A stretch of DNA of 7,057 nucleotides from Actinomycetota bacterium (GTDB lineage Bacteria; Actinomycetota; Thermoleophilia; Gaiellales; Gaiellaceae): the NCBI GenBank assembly GCA_020029625.1, contig JAIBJP010000088.1, positions 1 through 7,057 on the forward strand. Direction: 5' to 3'. The translations under genes were made by a program, and so were the position numbers. The notes beneath the pieces are model-generated. The model saw nothing but the letters and a program-made list of their open reading frames with translations. It had not been told where the DNA came from and did not search any database. Below, piece after piece: positions 1-5,010 of the stretch. Positions within the stretch are counted from its first letter, which is position 1. The number at the start of each line of letters is the position of its first letter.

Positions 1-1451
1 CCGAACTCGGACACGGTCGCCATCGAGGCGAGCGAGCCCATGAGGCCGATGTTCGGGCCCTCCGGAGTCTCGATCGGGCACATGCGGCCGTAGTGGGTCG
101 TGTGCACGTCGCGCACCTCGATCGGCGCGCGCTCGCGCGTGAGACCGCCGGCGCCGAGCGCCGAGAGCCGCCGCCGGTGCGTGAGCCCGGCGAGCGAGTT
201 CGTCTGGTCCATGAACTGCGAGAGCTGCGAGGAGCCGAAGAACTCCTTCAGGGCGGCCACGACCGGACGGATGTTGATGATGGTCTGGGGCGTGATCGTG
301 TCCACGTCCTCGGTCGTCATGCGCTCGCGCACGACGCGCTCCATGCGGTAGAGCCCGACCCGGAAGGCCTCCTGGATCAGCTCCCCAACGGTCCGCAGCC
401 GGCGGTTCCCGAAGTGCTCGTACTCGTCGAGCTCGGCCCTGACCGGCTCGCGCGAAAGCGTGGCTGCGTCGGCGGCGTAGTCCTTCGTCTCGGGATCGAC
501 GCCGAGCTTCGTCGGCAAGTCGACGAGACGCTTCACGAGCGCGACGATGTCCTGCGTCGTGAGCACGCGAACGTCGTCGGGAACGTCGACCTCGAGACGC
601 TGGTTCAGCTTGTAGCGGCCGACCTTGGTCAGGTCGTAGCGCTTGGGATCGAAGAAGAGCCCCCGCAGAAGGTTGCGGGCGTTCTCGAGCGTGGGCGGCT
701 CGCCCGGGCGCTGCTTCTTGAAGACCTCGACGACAGCCTCTTCCTCACGCGTCGTCGTGTCCTTCTCGAGCGTGGCGGCGATGAACATCGAGTTGTCGAA
801 GAGCTTGAGGATCGCTTCGTTGTCCGAGGTATCGAGCTTGTCCCCGGTGGACGGGTCCTCGGGGGGCAGGGCGCGCAGGAGCGTCGTGATCGGGAGCTTG
901 CGCTTCCGGTCGATCCGGGCGTAGACGATGCCCTTCTTGTCGATCTCGAGCTCGAGCCACGAGCCACGGCTCGGCATCAGGTTGGCGATGAAGACCTGCT
1001 TCGTCGCGTCCTTTGGCTCCATCAGGTAGGCACCCGGGGAGCGGACGAGCTGCGTCACGATCACGCGCTCGGTCCCGTTGATGATGAAGGTGCCCCACTC
1101 GGTCATCATGGGGAAGTCGCCCATGAAGACGGTTTGCTCCCGGATCTCGCCCGTCTCCTTGTTGACGAAGCGGATGCTCATCGAGAGCGGCACCTGGAAG
1201 GTCAGATCCTTCTCGCGGCACTCCTTGATCGAGAACTGCGGCTCACCGAACCAGTAGTCGCCGAATTCCACGGCGAGGGTGCCGGTGTAGTCCTCGATGG
1301 GCGAAATGTCGTTGATCGTCTCCTGGAGGCCTTCCTCGATGAACCAGCTGAAGGAAGCCTTCTGGATGTCGATCAGGTTAGGGAGATCAAGAACGTGCTT
1401 GAGACGGGAAAAGCTCTTACGCGCGCGGCGCGGAGCGACCTTGTTGTTCAA
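1..1451 (-). CDS. rpoB: RNA polymerase beta subunit, N-terminal part (cut by window edge)
   Basis: This encodes the beta subunit of the core RNA polymerase, which forms one side of the active-site cleft. The first 483 codons are present without a frameshift; the rest lies beyond position 1. Visible landmarks are the beta signatures VINGTERV-like INGTERVIVTQLVRSPG, the segment RPVVAALKEFFGSSQLSQF, and THYGRMCPIETPEGPNIGL. Rifampicin cluster I runs from about residue 405 to 437 and keeps the equivalents of E. coli D516 (D415), H526 (H425) and S531 (S430). Residues 417-419 are TNS where E. coli has NNP. The start is TTG at 1449-1451: an in-frame TAG lies at 1467-1469 and AGGAGG sits 9 nt upstream, so no earlier start is possible. 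Unlike the usual arrangement, the gene does not directly follow rplL; two genes and two terminators intervene, so it probably has its own promoter. rpoC is expected beyond the window. Confidence 0.98.
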   Translation of the reverse strand, partial: MNNKVAPRRARKSFSRLKHVLDLPNLIDIQKASFSWFIEEGLQETINDISPIEDYTGTLAVEFGDYWFGEPQFSIKECREKDLTFQVPLSMSIRFVNKETGEIREQTVFMGDFPMMTEWGTFIINGTERVIVTQLVRSPGAYLMEPKDATKQVFIANLMPSRGSWLELEIDKKGIVYARIDRKRKLPITTLLRALPPEDPSTGDKLDTSDNEAILKLFDNSMFIAATLEKDTTTREEEAVVEVFKKQRPGEPPTLENARNLLRGLFFDPKRYDLTKVGRYKLNQRLEVDVPDDVRVLTTQDIVALVKRLVDLPTKLGVDPETKDYAADAATLSREPVRAELDEYEHFGNRRLRTVGELIQEAFRVGLYRMERVVRERMTTEDVDTITPQTIINIRPVVAALKEFFGSSQLSQFMDQTNSLAGLTHRRRLSALGAGGLTRERAPIEVRDVHTTHYGRMCPIETPEGPNIGLMGSLASMATVSEF

Positions 1452-1454
1452 GGA

Positions 1455-1466
1455 AGGAGGCCTCCT
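1455..1466 (-). promoter_or_regulatory. rpoB ribosome binding site inside a 12-bp palindrome
   Basis: AGGAGGCCTCCT is a perfect palindrome. Its AGGAGG half (1461-1466 on the minus strand) is the Shine-Dalgarno for the TTG start of rpoB, with a 9-nt spacer. The adjoining CCTCCT could pair with SD sequences, either between transcripts or with a distant purine tract. Within one molecule it has no loop, so it cannot close as a simple hairpin. Confidence 0.75.
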
Positions 1467-1535
1467 CTAGGCAGGGTGGAGCGTCAACTGGCAGGCGAAA
1501 ACGGCAAACGGCGGCGCGACCCCTGAGAGTAGCAG

Positions 1536-1564
1536 AAAAGACGGTCTCCCCGCAAGGGGAAACC
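1536..1564 (-). terminator. Terminator-like hairpin in the rpoB leader (possible attenuator)
   Basis: Read on the minus strand, GGTTTCCCC (1556-1564) pairs with GGGGAGACC (1543-1551) over 9 bp with one G-U pair. The loop is TTGC and the stem is followed by GTCTTTTCTGC. That is the layout of an intrinsic terminator. It lies downstream of the candidate rpoB promoter at 1592-1597 and about 90 nt before the start codon, so it could set readthrough into rpoB. It could also be a second terminator backing up the one at 1611-1645. A short GCGG/CCGC stem (1566-1577) lies just upstream. Confidence 0.55.
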
Positions 1565-1586
1565 TGCGGGTAACCGCCTTTCGGAG

Positions 1587-1597
1587 TGTCAACTATA
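1587..1597 (-). promoter_or_regulatory. Candidate rpoB promoter (-10 TATAGT)
   Basis: TATAGT (1592-1597, minus strand) matches the sigma70-type -10 consensus at five of six positions. No good -35 stands 16-18 bp upstream, where the terminator T-tract and stem lie; weak -35 elements are common in actinobacteria. It overlaps a perfect TTGACA (1587-1592), but no matching -10 appears at 15-19 bp after that. A promoter is needed here because a strong terminator isolates rpoB from upstream genes. Which hexamer is used is uncertain. Confidence 0.4.
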
Positions 1598-1610
1598 GCG
1601 CGTCAGATCG

Positions 1611-1645
1611 AAAAACGCGAGAGAGGCGCCGAAGCGCCTCTCTCG
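1611..1645 (-). terminator. Strong intrinsic terminator after the 256-aa secreted-protein gene
   Basis: On the minus strand this is a perfect 12-bp stem, CGAGAGAGGCGC with GCGCCTCTCTCG (1618-1645), closed by the very stable TTCG tetraloop and followed 2 nt later by TTTTT (1611-1615). It starts 22 nt after the TAA at 1668-1670. It should stop transcription from the upstream genes before it reaches rpoB. The plus-strand side has no T-tract. Confidence 0.92.
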
Positions 1646-1667
1646 GTCGACGAACGCCTGCGTCCGG

Positions 1668-2438
1668 TTACAGCTTGATGAAGCGAACGAGCGCGCGGGC
1701 GAACGCGGCGACTTCGGTCTCATCGCCCTGGTCGTCCTCGCCGGCCTGGTCATCCTCACCGGCCGTGTCGTCGCTCTCGCACTCCTCCGCCTCGCCGGCC
1801 TGGTCGTCAGTGCCGTCGTCAGCAGGATCGTCCGCAGCGGGCTCTTCCGTGCCCTCTTCGACGGTCGAGTCGTCCGTGCCCTCTTCGACGGTCGAGTCGT
1901 CCGTGCCCTCTTCGACGGCAGGATCCTCGGAGCCGTCTTCGGTGGGCTCGTCGCAGGACTGCACTTCGTCGTCAGCCAGCGCGGCCGCTACGTGGTCGCC
2001 GTGCGCAGCTGCGGAGACGCACATGCCGTGCGAGTTTCGCTTGTTGTCGTTCGTGCCGAACGCTTCGTCGAAGGACGAGAACTTACCGGGCTCCAGGCCG
2101 CCAGCATCGAGGTCATCCTTGTCCATCATCGACTCGACCATGAAGCACTGCCAGGCAGGGTTGAGATCCTCCAGGTTGAGCTCCTGGTCACCGTCGGCCT
2201 GATCCTCGGCCTCCGCGCTCTGATGCTTCTGCTTCTTCTCGTGCTTGGCCTTCGCCTTGTCGGCGTGACCCTTGCCGAGGCCGGCCCAGGCAGGCTTGCC
2301 GTGGCCGTTGCCTCCGCCACCGCCGGCCCAGGACGGCTTACCTTGTCCGTGACCGCCGGGGCCCTTGGCGAACGCGGCAGGCACGCAGAGCAGCGCCACC
2401 ACGAGAGCCAGAACGATGGTCTTCAAACCGAGTTTCAT
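1668..2438 (-). CDS. Secreted low-complexity acidic protein, function unknown
   Basis: I do not recognise a named family. The 256-residue product has a Sec signal peptide (KLGLK, hydrophobic core, cleavage after AFA at residue 24), so it should leave the cytoplasm. The mature protein is modular. A Gly/Lys/His segment (25-60) holds two GKPxWAG repeats and a Lys/Ala/His stretch covers 61-73. A non-repetitive core of about 88-150 contains NPAWQCFM, FSSFDEAFG and SHGMC. A highly acidic tail (156-242) contains VEEGTDDST repeats, and a short amphipathic end reads AFARALVRFIKL. Mature cysteines are at 98, 140, 162 and 220. There is no lipobox at C18 and no LPxTG motif. The ATG at 2438 is chosen because GGAGG lies 10 nt upstream and a signal peptide follows at once; an in-frame extension to 2585 has neither. 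It is divergent from the PepSY gene and ends at a strong terminator. The acidic tail suggests cation or matrix binding, which is only a guess. Confidence 0.8.
   Translation of the reverse strand: MKLGLKTIVLALVVALLCVPAAFAKGPGGHGQGKPSWAGGGGGNGHGKPAWAGLGKGHADKAKAKHEKKQKHQSAEAEDQADGDQELNLEDLNPAWQCFMVESMMDKDDLDAGGLEPGKFSSFDEAFGTNDNKRNSHGMCVSAAAHGDHVAAALADDEVQSCDEPTEDGSEDPAVEEGTDDSTVEEGTDDSTVEEGTEEPAADDPADDGTDDQAGEAEECESDDTAGEDDQAGEDDQGDETEVAAFARALVRFIKL
1846..1918. repeat. 27-bp tandem repeat, 2.7 copies, in coding DNA
   Basis: The unit begins TCCGTGCCCTCTTCGACGG on the plus strand and recurs exactly at 1846, 1873 and 1900 (last copy partial). It encodes the 9-residue repeat VEEGTDDST around residues 174-198 of the secreted acidic protein. 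Because 27 is divisible by three, gain or loss of a copy keeps the frame. The copies are identical at DNA level, which suggests recent duplication. Confidence 0.95.
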
Positions 2439-2543
2439 AAAAGGGATGCCTCCAGGGAAAGAGTGTCCGTTACTCAGCTTGATGCCGCTTCCTCCGGAAA
2501 CGTGCGCTTGCACACAGAAGATCAACAAATGGGGTGAGACGGC

Positions 2544-2562
2544 CCTCCCCCGATCGGGGAGG
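2544..2562. other. Perfect 7-bp GC hairpin in the divergent intergenic region
   Basis: CCTCCCC (2544-2550) and GGGGAGG (2556-2562) are separated by a 5-nt loop. Neither strand has a following T-run, so it is not a standard terminator. It lies about 100 bp upstream of the minus-strand gene at 2438 and just outside the 22-bp repeats. It may be part of a leader transcript or a protein-binding inverted repeat; I cannot tell which. Confidence 0.5.
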
Positions 2563-2580
2563 TTCACGGCCAGTCCAGCT

Positions 2581-2624
2581 CTCACGTACTTCTTAGGACG
2601 CGCTCATGCCCTTCTTAGGGGCCG
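2581..2624. promoter_or_regulatory. Two tandem 22-bp repeats with 11-bp-spaced half-sites: probable response-regulator operator
   Basis: Units 2581-2602 and 2603-2624 are identical at 16 of 22 positions. Each splits into two half-sites, so CTCACG (2581), CTTAGG (2592), CTCATG (2603) and CTTAGG (2614) begin exactly 11 bp apart. Direct repeats with an 11-bp period are the usual binding geometry of OmpR/PhoB-family response regulators, whose monomers bind one face of DNA in tandem. The site sits between divergent genes, 45 bp before the PepSY start and 143 bp before the other start, and could control either or both. The cognate regulator is not in the window. The repeat is seen; its role is inferred. 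Confidence 0.65.
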
Positions 2625-2668
2625 GCCCGATCCTGGGCAGCGGTTCGCCAACGACAGAAGGGATCGAC

Positions 2669-2989
2669 ATGAACCGCGTCAGGAAGCTCGTCGTGGGCGT
2701 CGCCGCCCTCGCGACAGTCGCGCTCGGCGGCGCGACGGTCGCGAGCGCCGTCTCGAACGGCAACGGCGACGCCCAGCGAAGCGACGAGACCGCACTCACC
2801 GGCGACACGGCCACGAAGGTCAAGGACGCGGCCCTCGCCAAGACCGGCGGAGGCACCGTCGAGCGTGTCGAGACGGACGGCGACGGCCAGGCCGCCTATG
2901 AGGCGCACGTCCTCAAGTCGGACGGGACGCGCGTGACCGTCTACGTCAACAAGCAGTTCGAGGTGGTCGGGACCGAGTCCGGCCGCTAA
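2669..2989 (+). CDS. Small secreted PepSY-domain protein
   Basis: This 106-residue protein has a clear Sec signal peptide: NRVRK, a hydrophobic core at about 7-24, and an ASA cleavage site after residue 27. One PepSY-like domain follows, about residues 43-102. It runs from LTGDTATKVKDAALAK through GGTVERVETD to YEAHVLKSDGTRVTVYVNKQFEVVG, the helix-plus-strands pattern seen in short actinobacterial PepSY proteins. The family is often linked to protease inhibition or to envelope sensing near two-component systems; no activity can be read from sequence. The ATG at 2669 is preferred over one at 2606 because AGAAGGGA lies just upstream and the signal peptide then starts correctly; 2606 falls inside the operator-like repeats. 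It is the only plus-strand gene here, convergent with rplL and divergent from the acidic secreted-protein gene. Confidence 0.9.
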   Translation: MNRVRKLVVGVAALATVALGGATVASAVSNGNGDAQRSDETALTGDTATKVKDAALAKTGGGTVERVETDGDGQAAYEAHVLKSDGTRVTVYVNKQFEVVGTESGR

Positions 2990-3007
2990 TCAAGACCCCC
3001 TCCCCGA

Positions 3008-3040
3008 GCAAAGGGGCCGCCCGCGCGGCCCCTTTTGCTT
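3008..3040. terminator. Bidirectional terminator between the PepSY gene and rplL
   Basis: GGGGCCGC (3013-3020) pairs with GCGGCCCC (3025-3032) around a CCGC loop. Flanking AAA/TTTT and GC extend the stem with one bulge. On the plus strand it is followed by TTTTGCTTTCC, good for ending the PepSY transcript. On the minus strand the tail TTTGCTC is weaker but usable for the rplJL transcript. It sits in the 58-bp gap between convergent stop codons. Confidence 0.85.
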
Positions 3041-3047
3041 TCCTTGC

Positions 3048-3434
3048 CTACTTGAGTTCGACGGTCGCGCCTGCTTCCTCGAGTTGCGTCTTCGCCTGGT
3101 CGGCCTCCTCGCGCGTCACGCCCTCCTTCACGGCGCTGGGCGCTCCGTCCACGAGATCCTTGGCCTCCTTCAGCCCGAGATTGGTGAGCGCGCGGACGAC
3201 CTTGATCACCTGGATCTTCTTGTCGCCGGCGCCGGTGAGCATGACGTCGAACGTCGACTGCTCCTCCGCCGCGCCCGCACCGTCGCCCGCGGCTACCGCA
3301 CCGGGCGCCGCCACTGCGACGGGAGCCGCCGCGGTCACGCCCCACTCCTCCTCGAGCTGGTTCTTGAGCTCGACGAGCTCGAGCACGGTCATCTTCCCGA
3401 GCTGATCGACGATCTTCTTGGTGTCAGTTGCCAT
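3048..3434 (-). CDS. rplL: 50S ribosomal protein L7/L12
   Basis: This is the 128-residue stalk protein that binds L10 as dimers and recruits translation GTPases (EF-Tu, EF-G, IF2, RF3). The N-terminal dimerisation domain is about residues 1-32 (TKKIVDQLGKMTVLELVELK). An Ala/Gly/Val hinge covers about 34-58. The C-terminal factor-binding domain is about 62-128 and contains KKIQVIKVVRALTNLGLKEA, the conserved patch contacted by GTPases. The ATG at 3434 is supported by AAGGAG 6 nt upstream and by the canonical N-terminus. The start lies inside the end of rplJ (11-nt overlap), so its ribosome site is within rplJ coding DNA and translation is probably coupled. Normally rpoB follows; here a terminator and a convergent gene follow instead. 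Confidence 0.98.
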   Translation of the reverse strand: MATDTKKIVDQLGKMTVLELVELKNQLEEEWGVTAAAPVAVAAPGAVAAGDGAGAAEEQSTFDVMLTGAGDKKIQVIKVVRALTNLGLKEAKDLVDGAPSAVKEGVTREEADQAKTQLEEAGATVELK

Positions 3435-4140
3435 TCTCTTCTCCTTCTTGGGATTCCTCCGCGGAGCCCTCTGCTCCTGCGGCGTTCGCTTCCTCTGTTG
3501 GGGCCTCGGGCTTCGCGTCGGAGCCGCTTTCCTCTGACGCTTCTTCCGCCGGAGCTTCTGCAGCAGGTTCGTCTGCCGCCGCCGGGTCTTCCGGCGCCTC
3601 CGGCTCCGCCGTTCCGCCTTGCTCCTGCAGCTGGCTGATCCGGGCGTCGAGGACGCCCACGAGGTCACGCAGCGGCGCCGTGAAGAGCCCGACGATCGCG
3701 TTCAGCGGGCCGATCACCGCTCCGAGCACCTGGCTCTGGAGCACATCTGCGGGCGGCAGCGCCGCGAGCTTCTGAACCTCGTCGGCGCTAACCGGCTGAC
3801 CCTGGAGGAGGCCGCCCTTGAGGCTCAGCACCTTCGTCTGACGGGCCGTGTCGTTGAGCGTCTTGGCAACCGCCACCATGTCTCCCTCGAGAACGAAGGC
3901 GATGGCCGTCGGACCTTCGAGCAGCTCCAACAGGCTGGGAACGCCGGCCTGCTCGGCGGCGCGCTTCGTGAGCGTGTTCTTGACGACGGAGAAGCGCGCG
4001 CCGTGCTTGAGCAGCTCCGTGCGCACTCCGTCGATCTCGCTCATCGTCAGGCCTCGGTAGTCCGCGACGATGAGCGTGTCGGATGCGCGCAGGCGCTCCA
4101 CGAGCTCCGCGACGACCCGCTCCTTGTCTCTTTTCAGCAA
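3424..4140 (-). CDS. rplJ: 50S ribosomal protein L10 with acidic C-terminal extension
   Basis: L10 anchors L7/L12 dimers to 23S rRNA at the GTPase-associated centre and represses its own operon. The core (about 1-174) starts LKRDKERVVAELVERLRAS, has ADYRGLTMSEI and VVKNTLTKRA, and ends with the long helix that binds L7/L12 (about 131-174). The protein is 238 residues, while typical L10 is about 165-180. The extra 64 residues are Ala/Glu/Pro/Ser-rich with about 21 acidic residues and one lysine. The start is TTG at 4138-4140: TTAGGAGGTGATTCG precedes it, an almost full match to the 16S tail with a 7-nt spacer, and the N-terminus then matches the family. An in-frame ATG at 4245 would translate the leader RNA. 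The TGA at 3424-3426 falls 11 nt into rplL. The tail resembles an intrinsically disordered region; its role is unknown. Confidence 0.97.
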   Translation of the reverse strand: MLKRDKERVVAELVERLRASDTLIVADYRGLTMSEIDGVRTELLKHGARFSVVKNTLTKRAAEQAGVPSLLELLEGPTAIAFVLEGDMVAVAKTLNDTARQTKVLSLKGGLLQGQPVSADEVQKLAALPPADVLQSQVLGAVIGPLNAIVGLFTAPLRDLVGVLDARISQLQEQGGTAEPEAPEDPAAADEPAAEAPAEEASEESGSDAKPEAPTEEANAAGAEGSAEESQEGEENGN

Positions 4141-4153
4141 CGAATCACCTCCT

Positions 4154-4185
4154 AAAAACGGTCGCGCCCGCCGAGGGCGGGCACG
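4154..4185 (-). terminator. Leader terminator (attenuator) just before rplJ
   Basis: On the minus strand CGTGCCCGCC (4176-4185) pairs with GGCGGGCGCG (4163-4172) over 10 bp with one G-U pair and a CTC loop. ACCG and TTTTT (4154-4158) follow, abutting the rplJ Shine-Dalgarno AGGAGG at 4148-4153. CCGCC in its 5' arm can instead pair with GGCGG (4207-4211), the 3' arm of the L10-leader base stem. That gives mutually exclusive terminated and read-through folds. Confidence 0.75.
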
Positions 4186-4200
4186 AGCAGGCGATTCTCG

Positions 4201-4262
4201 CTCGGGCCGCCTCGGTTGGACTTCCGCCCCTTGCGGGGCCGCCAACTGTCTCTGGCGACGGG
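4201..4262 (-). promoter_or_regulatory. L10 leader RNA (autoregulatory, upstream of rplJL)
   Basis: This matches the known ribosomal protein L10 leader (Rfam family RF00557), which mimics the L10 site on 23S rRNA. On the minus strand the signature reads AGAGACAGTTGGCGG, then a GCCCC-GCAA-GGGGC hairpin (4226-4239), then GGAAGTCCAACCGAGGCGG. GTTGG (4242-4246) pairs with CCAAC (4215-4219). GTCGCC (4254-4259) pairs with GGCGGC (4206-4211) as the base stem. It lies in the 138-nt gap between rplA and rplJ. In Bacillus subtilis this leader acts by transcription attenuation, and the terminator at 4154-4185 fits the same scheme here. Confidence 0.9.
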
Positions 4263-4278
4263 CGTTTCTGCCGACAGT

Positions 4279-5010
4279 CTAAGCCGCGGCTTCGGCCCCT
4301 TCCTGCTCCTCGGCGATGCCCTTGGTGCGCTGGGGATCGACGTGGATGCCGGGCCCCATCGAGCTCGTCAGCGTAATCGAGCGGATGTAGCGGCCCTTCG
4401 CCGCGGCCGGCTTGGCGCGGACGATCTCCTCGATGACGGTGGCGTAGTTCTCGAGCAGCTGGCGCTCGTCGAAGCTCTTCTTCCCGATCGCCAGGTGGAC
4501 GTTGGCGCCGCGATCGGTGCGGTACTCGAGCTTGCCCGCCTTGGAGTCGCGGACGGCCTTCGCGACATCGAACGTGACTGTTCCCGCCTTCGGGTTCGGC
4601 ATCTTGCCCCGGGGCCCGAGGATGCGGCCGAGCTTTCCGACCGTCCCCATCATGTCGGGCGTCGCCACCGCGACGTCGAAGTCGTCGAAGCCCTCCTCGA
4701 TCTGCTTGGCGAGATCGGCCGAGCCGACGACGTCGGCACCGGCGTCCTGCGCTTCCTTGGCCTTCTCACCCTCCGCGAAGACGGCGACCCGCGTGTCCTT
4801 GCCGGTCCCGTGCGGGAGCATGAGCGTCCCGCGCAGCTGCTGCTCGGCATGGCGGACGTTGAGGCCCATGTTCATGTGCACCTCGACCGTCTCGTCGAAC
4901 TTGGCCCCCTCCTGGTCCTTGAGGAGCTTGATCGCCTCGAGAGGCGAGTACGCGCGCTCGCGGTCGACGTTCGCGAGCGCCTGCCGGTAGCGCTTGCCGT
5001 GCTGGCTCAT
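4279..5010 (-). CDS. rplA: 50S ribosomal protein L1
   Basis: L1 builds the mobile L1 stalk that helps move deacylated tRNA out of the E site. In many bacteria it also represses translation of the rplK-rplA mRNA. The product is 243 residues, near the usual 230-240. Recognisable parts are the N-terminal GKRYRQALANVDRERAYSPLEAIKLL, HGTGKDTRVAVFAEG, and the domain signature GRILGPRGKMPNPKAGTVT. The C-terminal half of domain I includes SSMGPGIHVDP. The ATG at 5010 has GGAG 8 nt upstream. The rplK stop and this start share ATGA (5007-5010), which implies translational coupling. The L10 leader follows its TAG. Confidence 0.98.
   Translation of the reverse strand: MSQHGKRYRQALANVDRERAYSPLEAIKLLKDQEGAKFDETVEVHMNMGLNVRHAEQQLRGTLMLPHGTGKDTRVAVFAEGEKAKEAQDAGADVVGSADLAKQIEEGFDDFDVAVATPDMMGTVGKLGRILGPRGKMPNPKAGTVTFDVAKAVRDSKAGKLEYRTDRGANVHLAIGKKSFDERQLLENYATVIEEIVRAKPAAAKGRYIRSITLTSSMGPGIHVDPQRTKGIAEEQEGAEAAA

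Noticed and set aside
1476..1490. TTGACG as a second rpoB promoter -35
   Set aside because: No -10 element is found at 16-18 bp spacing; the only TA-like hexamer (TAGAGG) is too close and overlaps the ribosome site.
93..1526. 477-codon open frame on the plus strand
   Set aside because: It is antisense to rpoB, which matches a universal protein family over its whole length; the plus-strand translation is Arg/Leu/Val-biased with no recognisable domain and arises from high GC.
1675..2537. Ser- or Leu/Val-rich plus-strand open frames opposite the acidic protein
   Set aside because: They are mirror frames of repetitive GC-rich coding DNA. The minus frame alone has a signal peptide, ribosome site and following terminator.
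2439..2545. Possible riboswitch in the leader of the acidic-protein gene
   Set aside because: Several small stems occur (for example GTGC/GCAC), but I could not match a c-di-GMP, c-di-AMP or other known riboswitch consensus.
2439..2585. 49-residue N-terminal extension of the secreted acidic protein
   Set aside because: It would bury the signal peptide and lacks a Shine-Dalgarno; the ATG at 2438 has both features.
4141..4245. N-terminal extension of L10 from an upstream ATG
   Set aside because: It would translate the L10 leader and terminator hairpin; the TTG at 4140 has a near-perfect Shine-Dalgarno and the family N-terminus.
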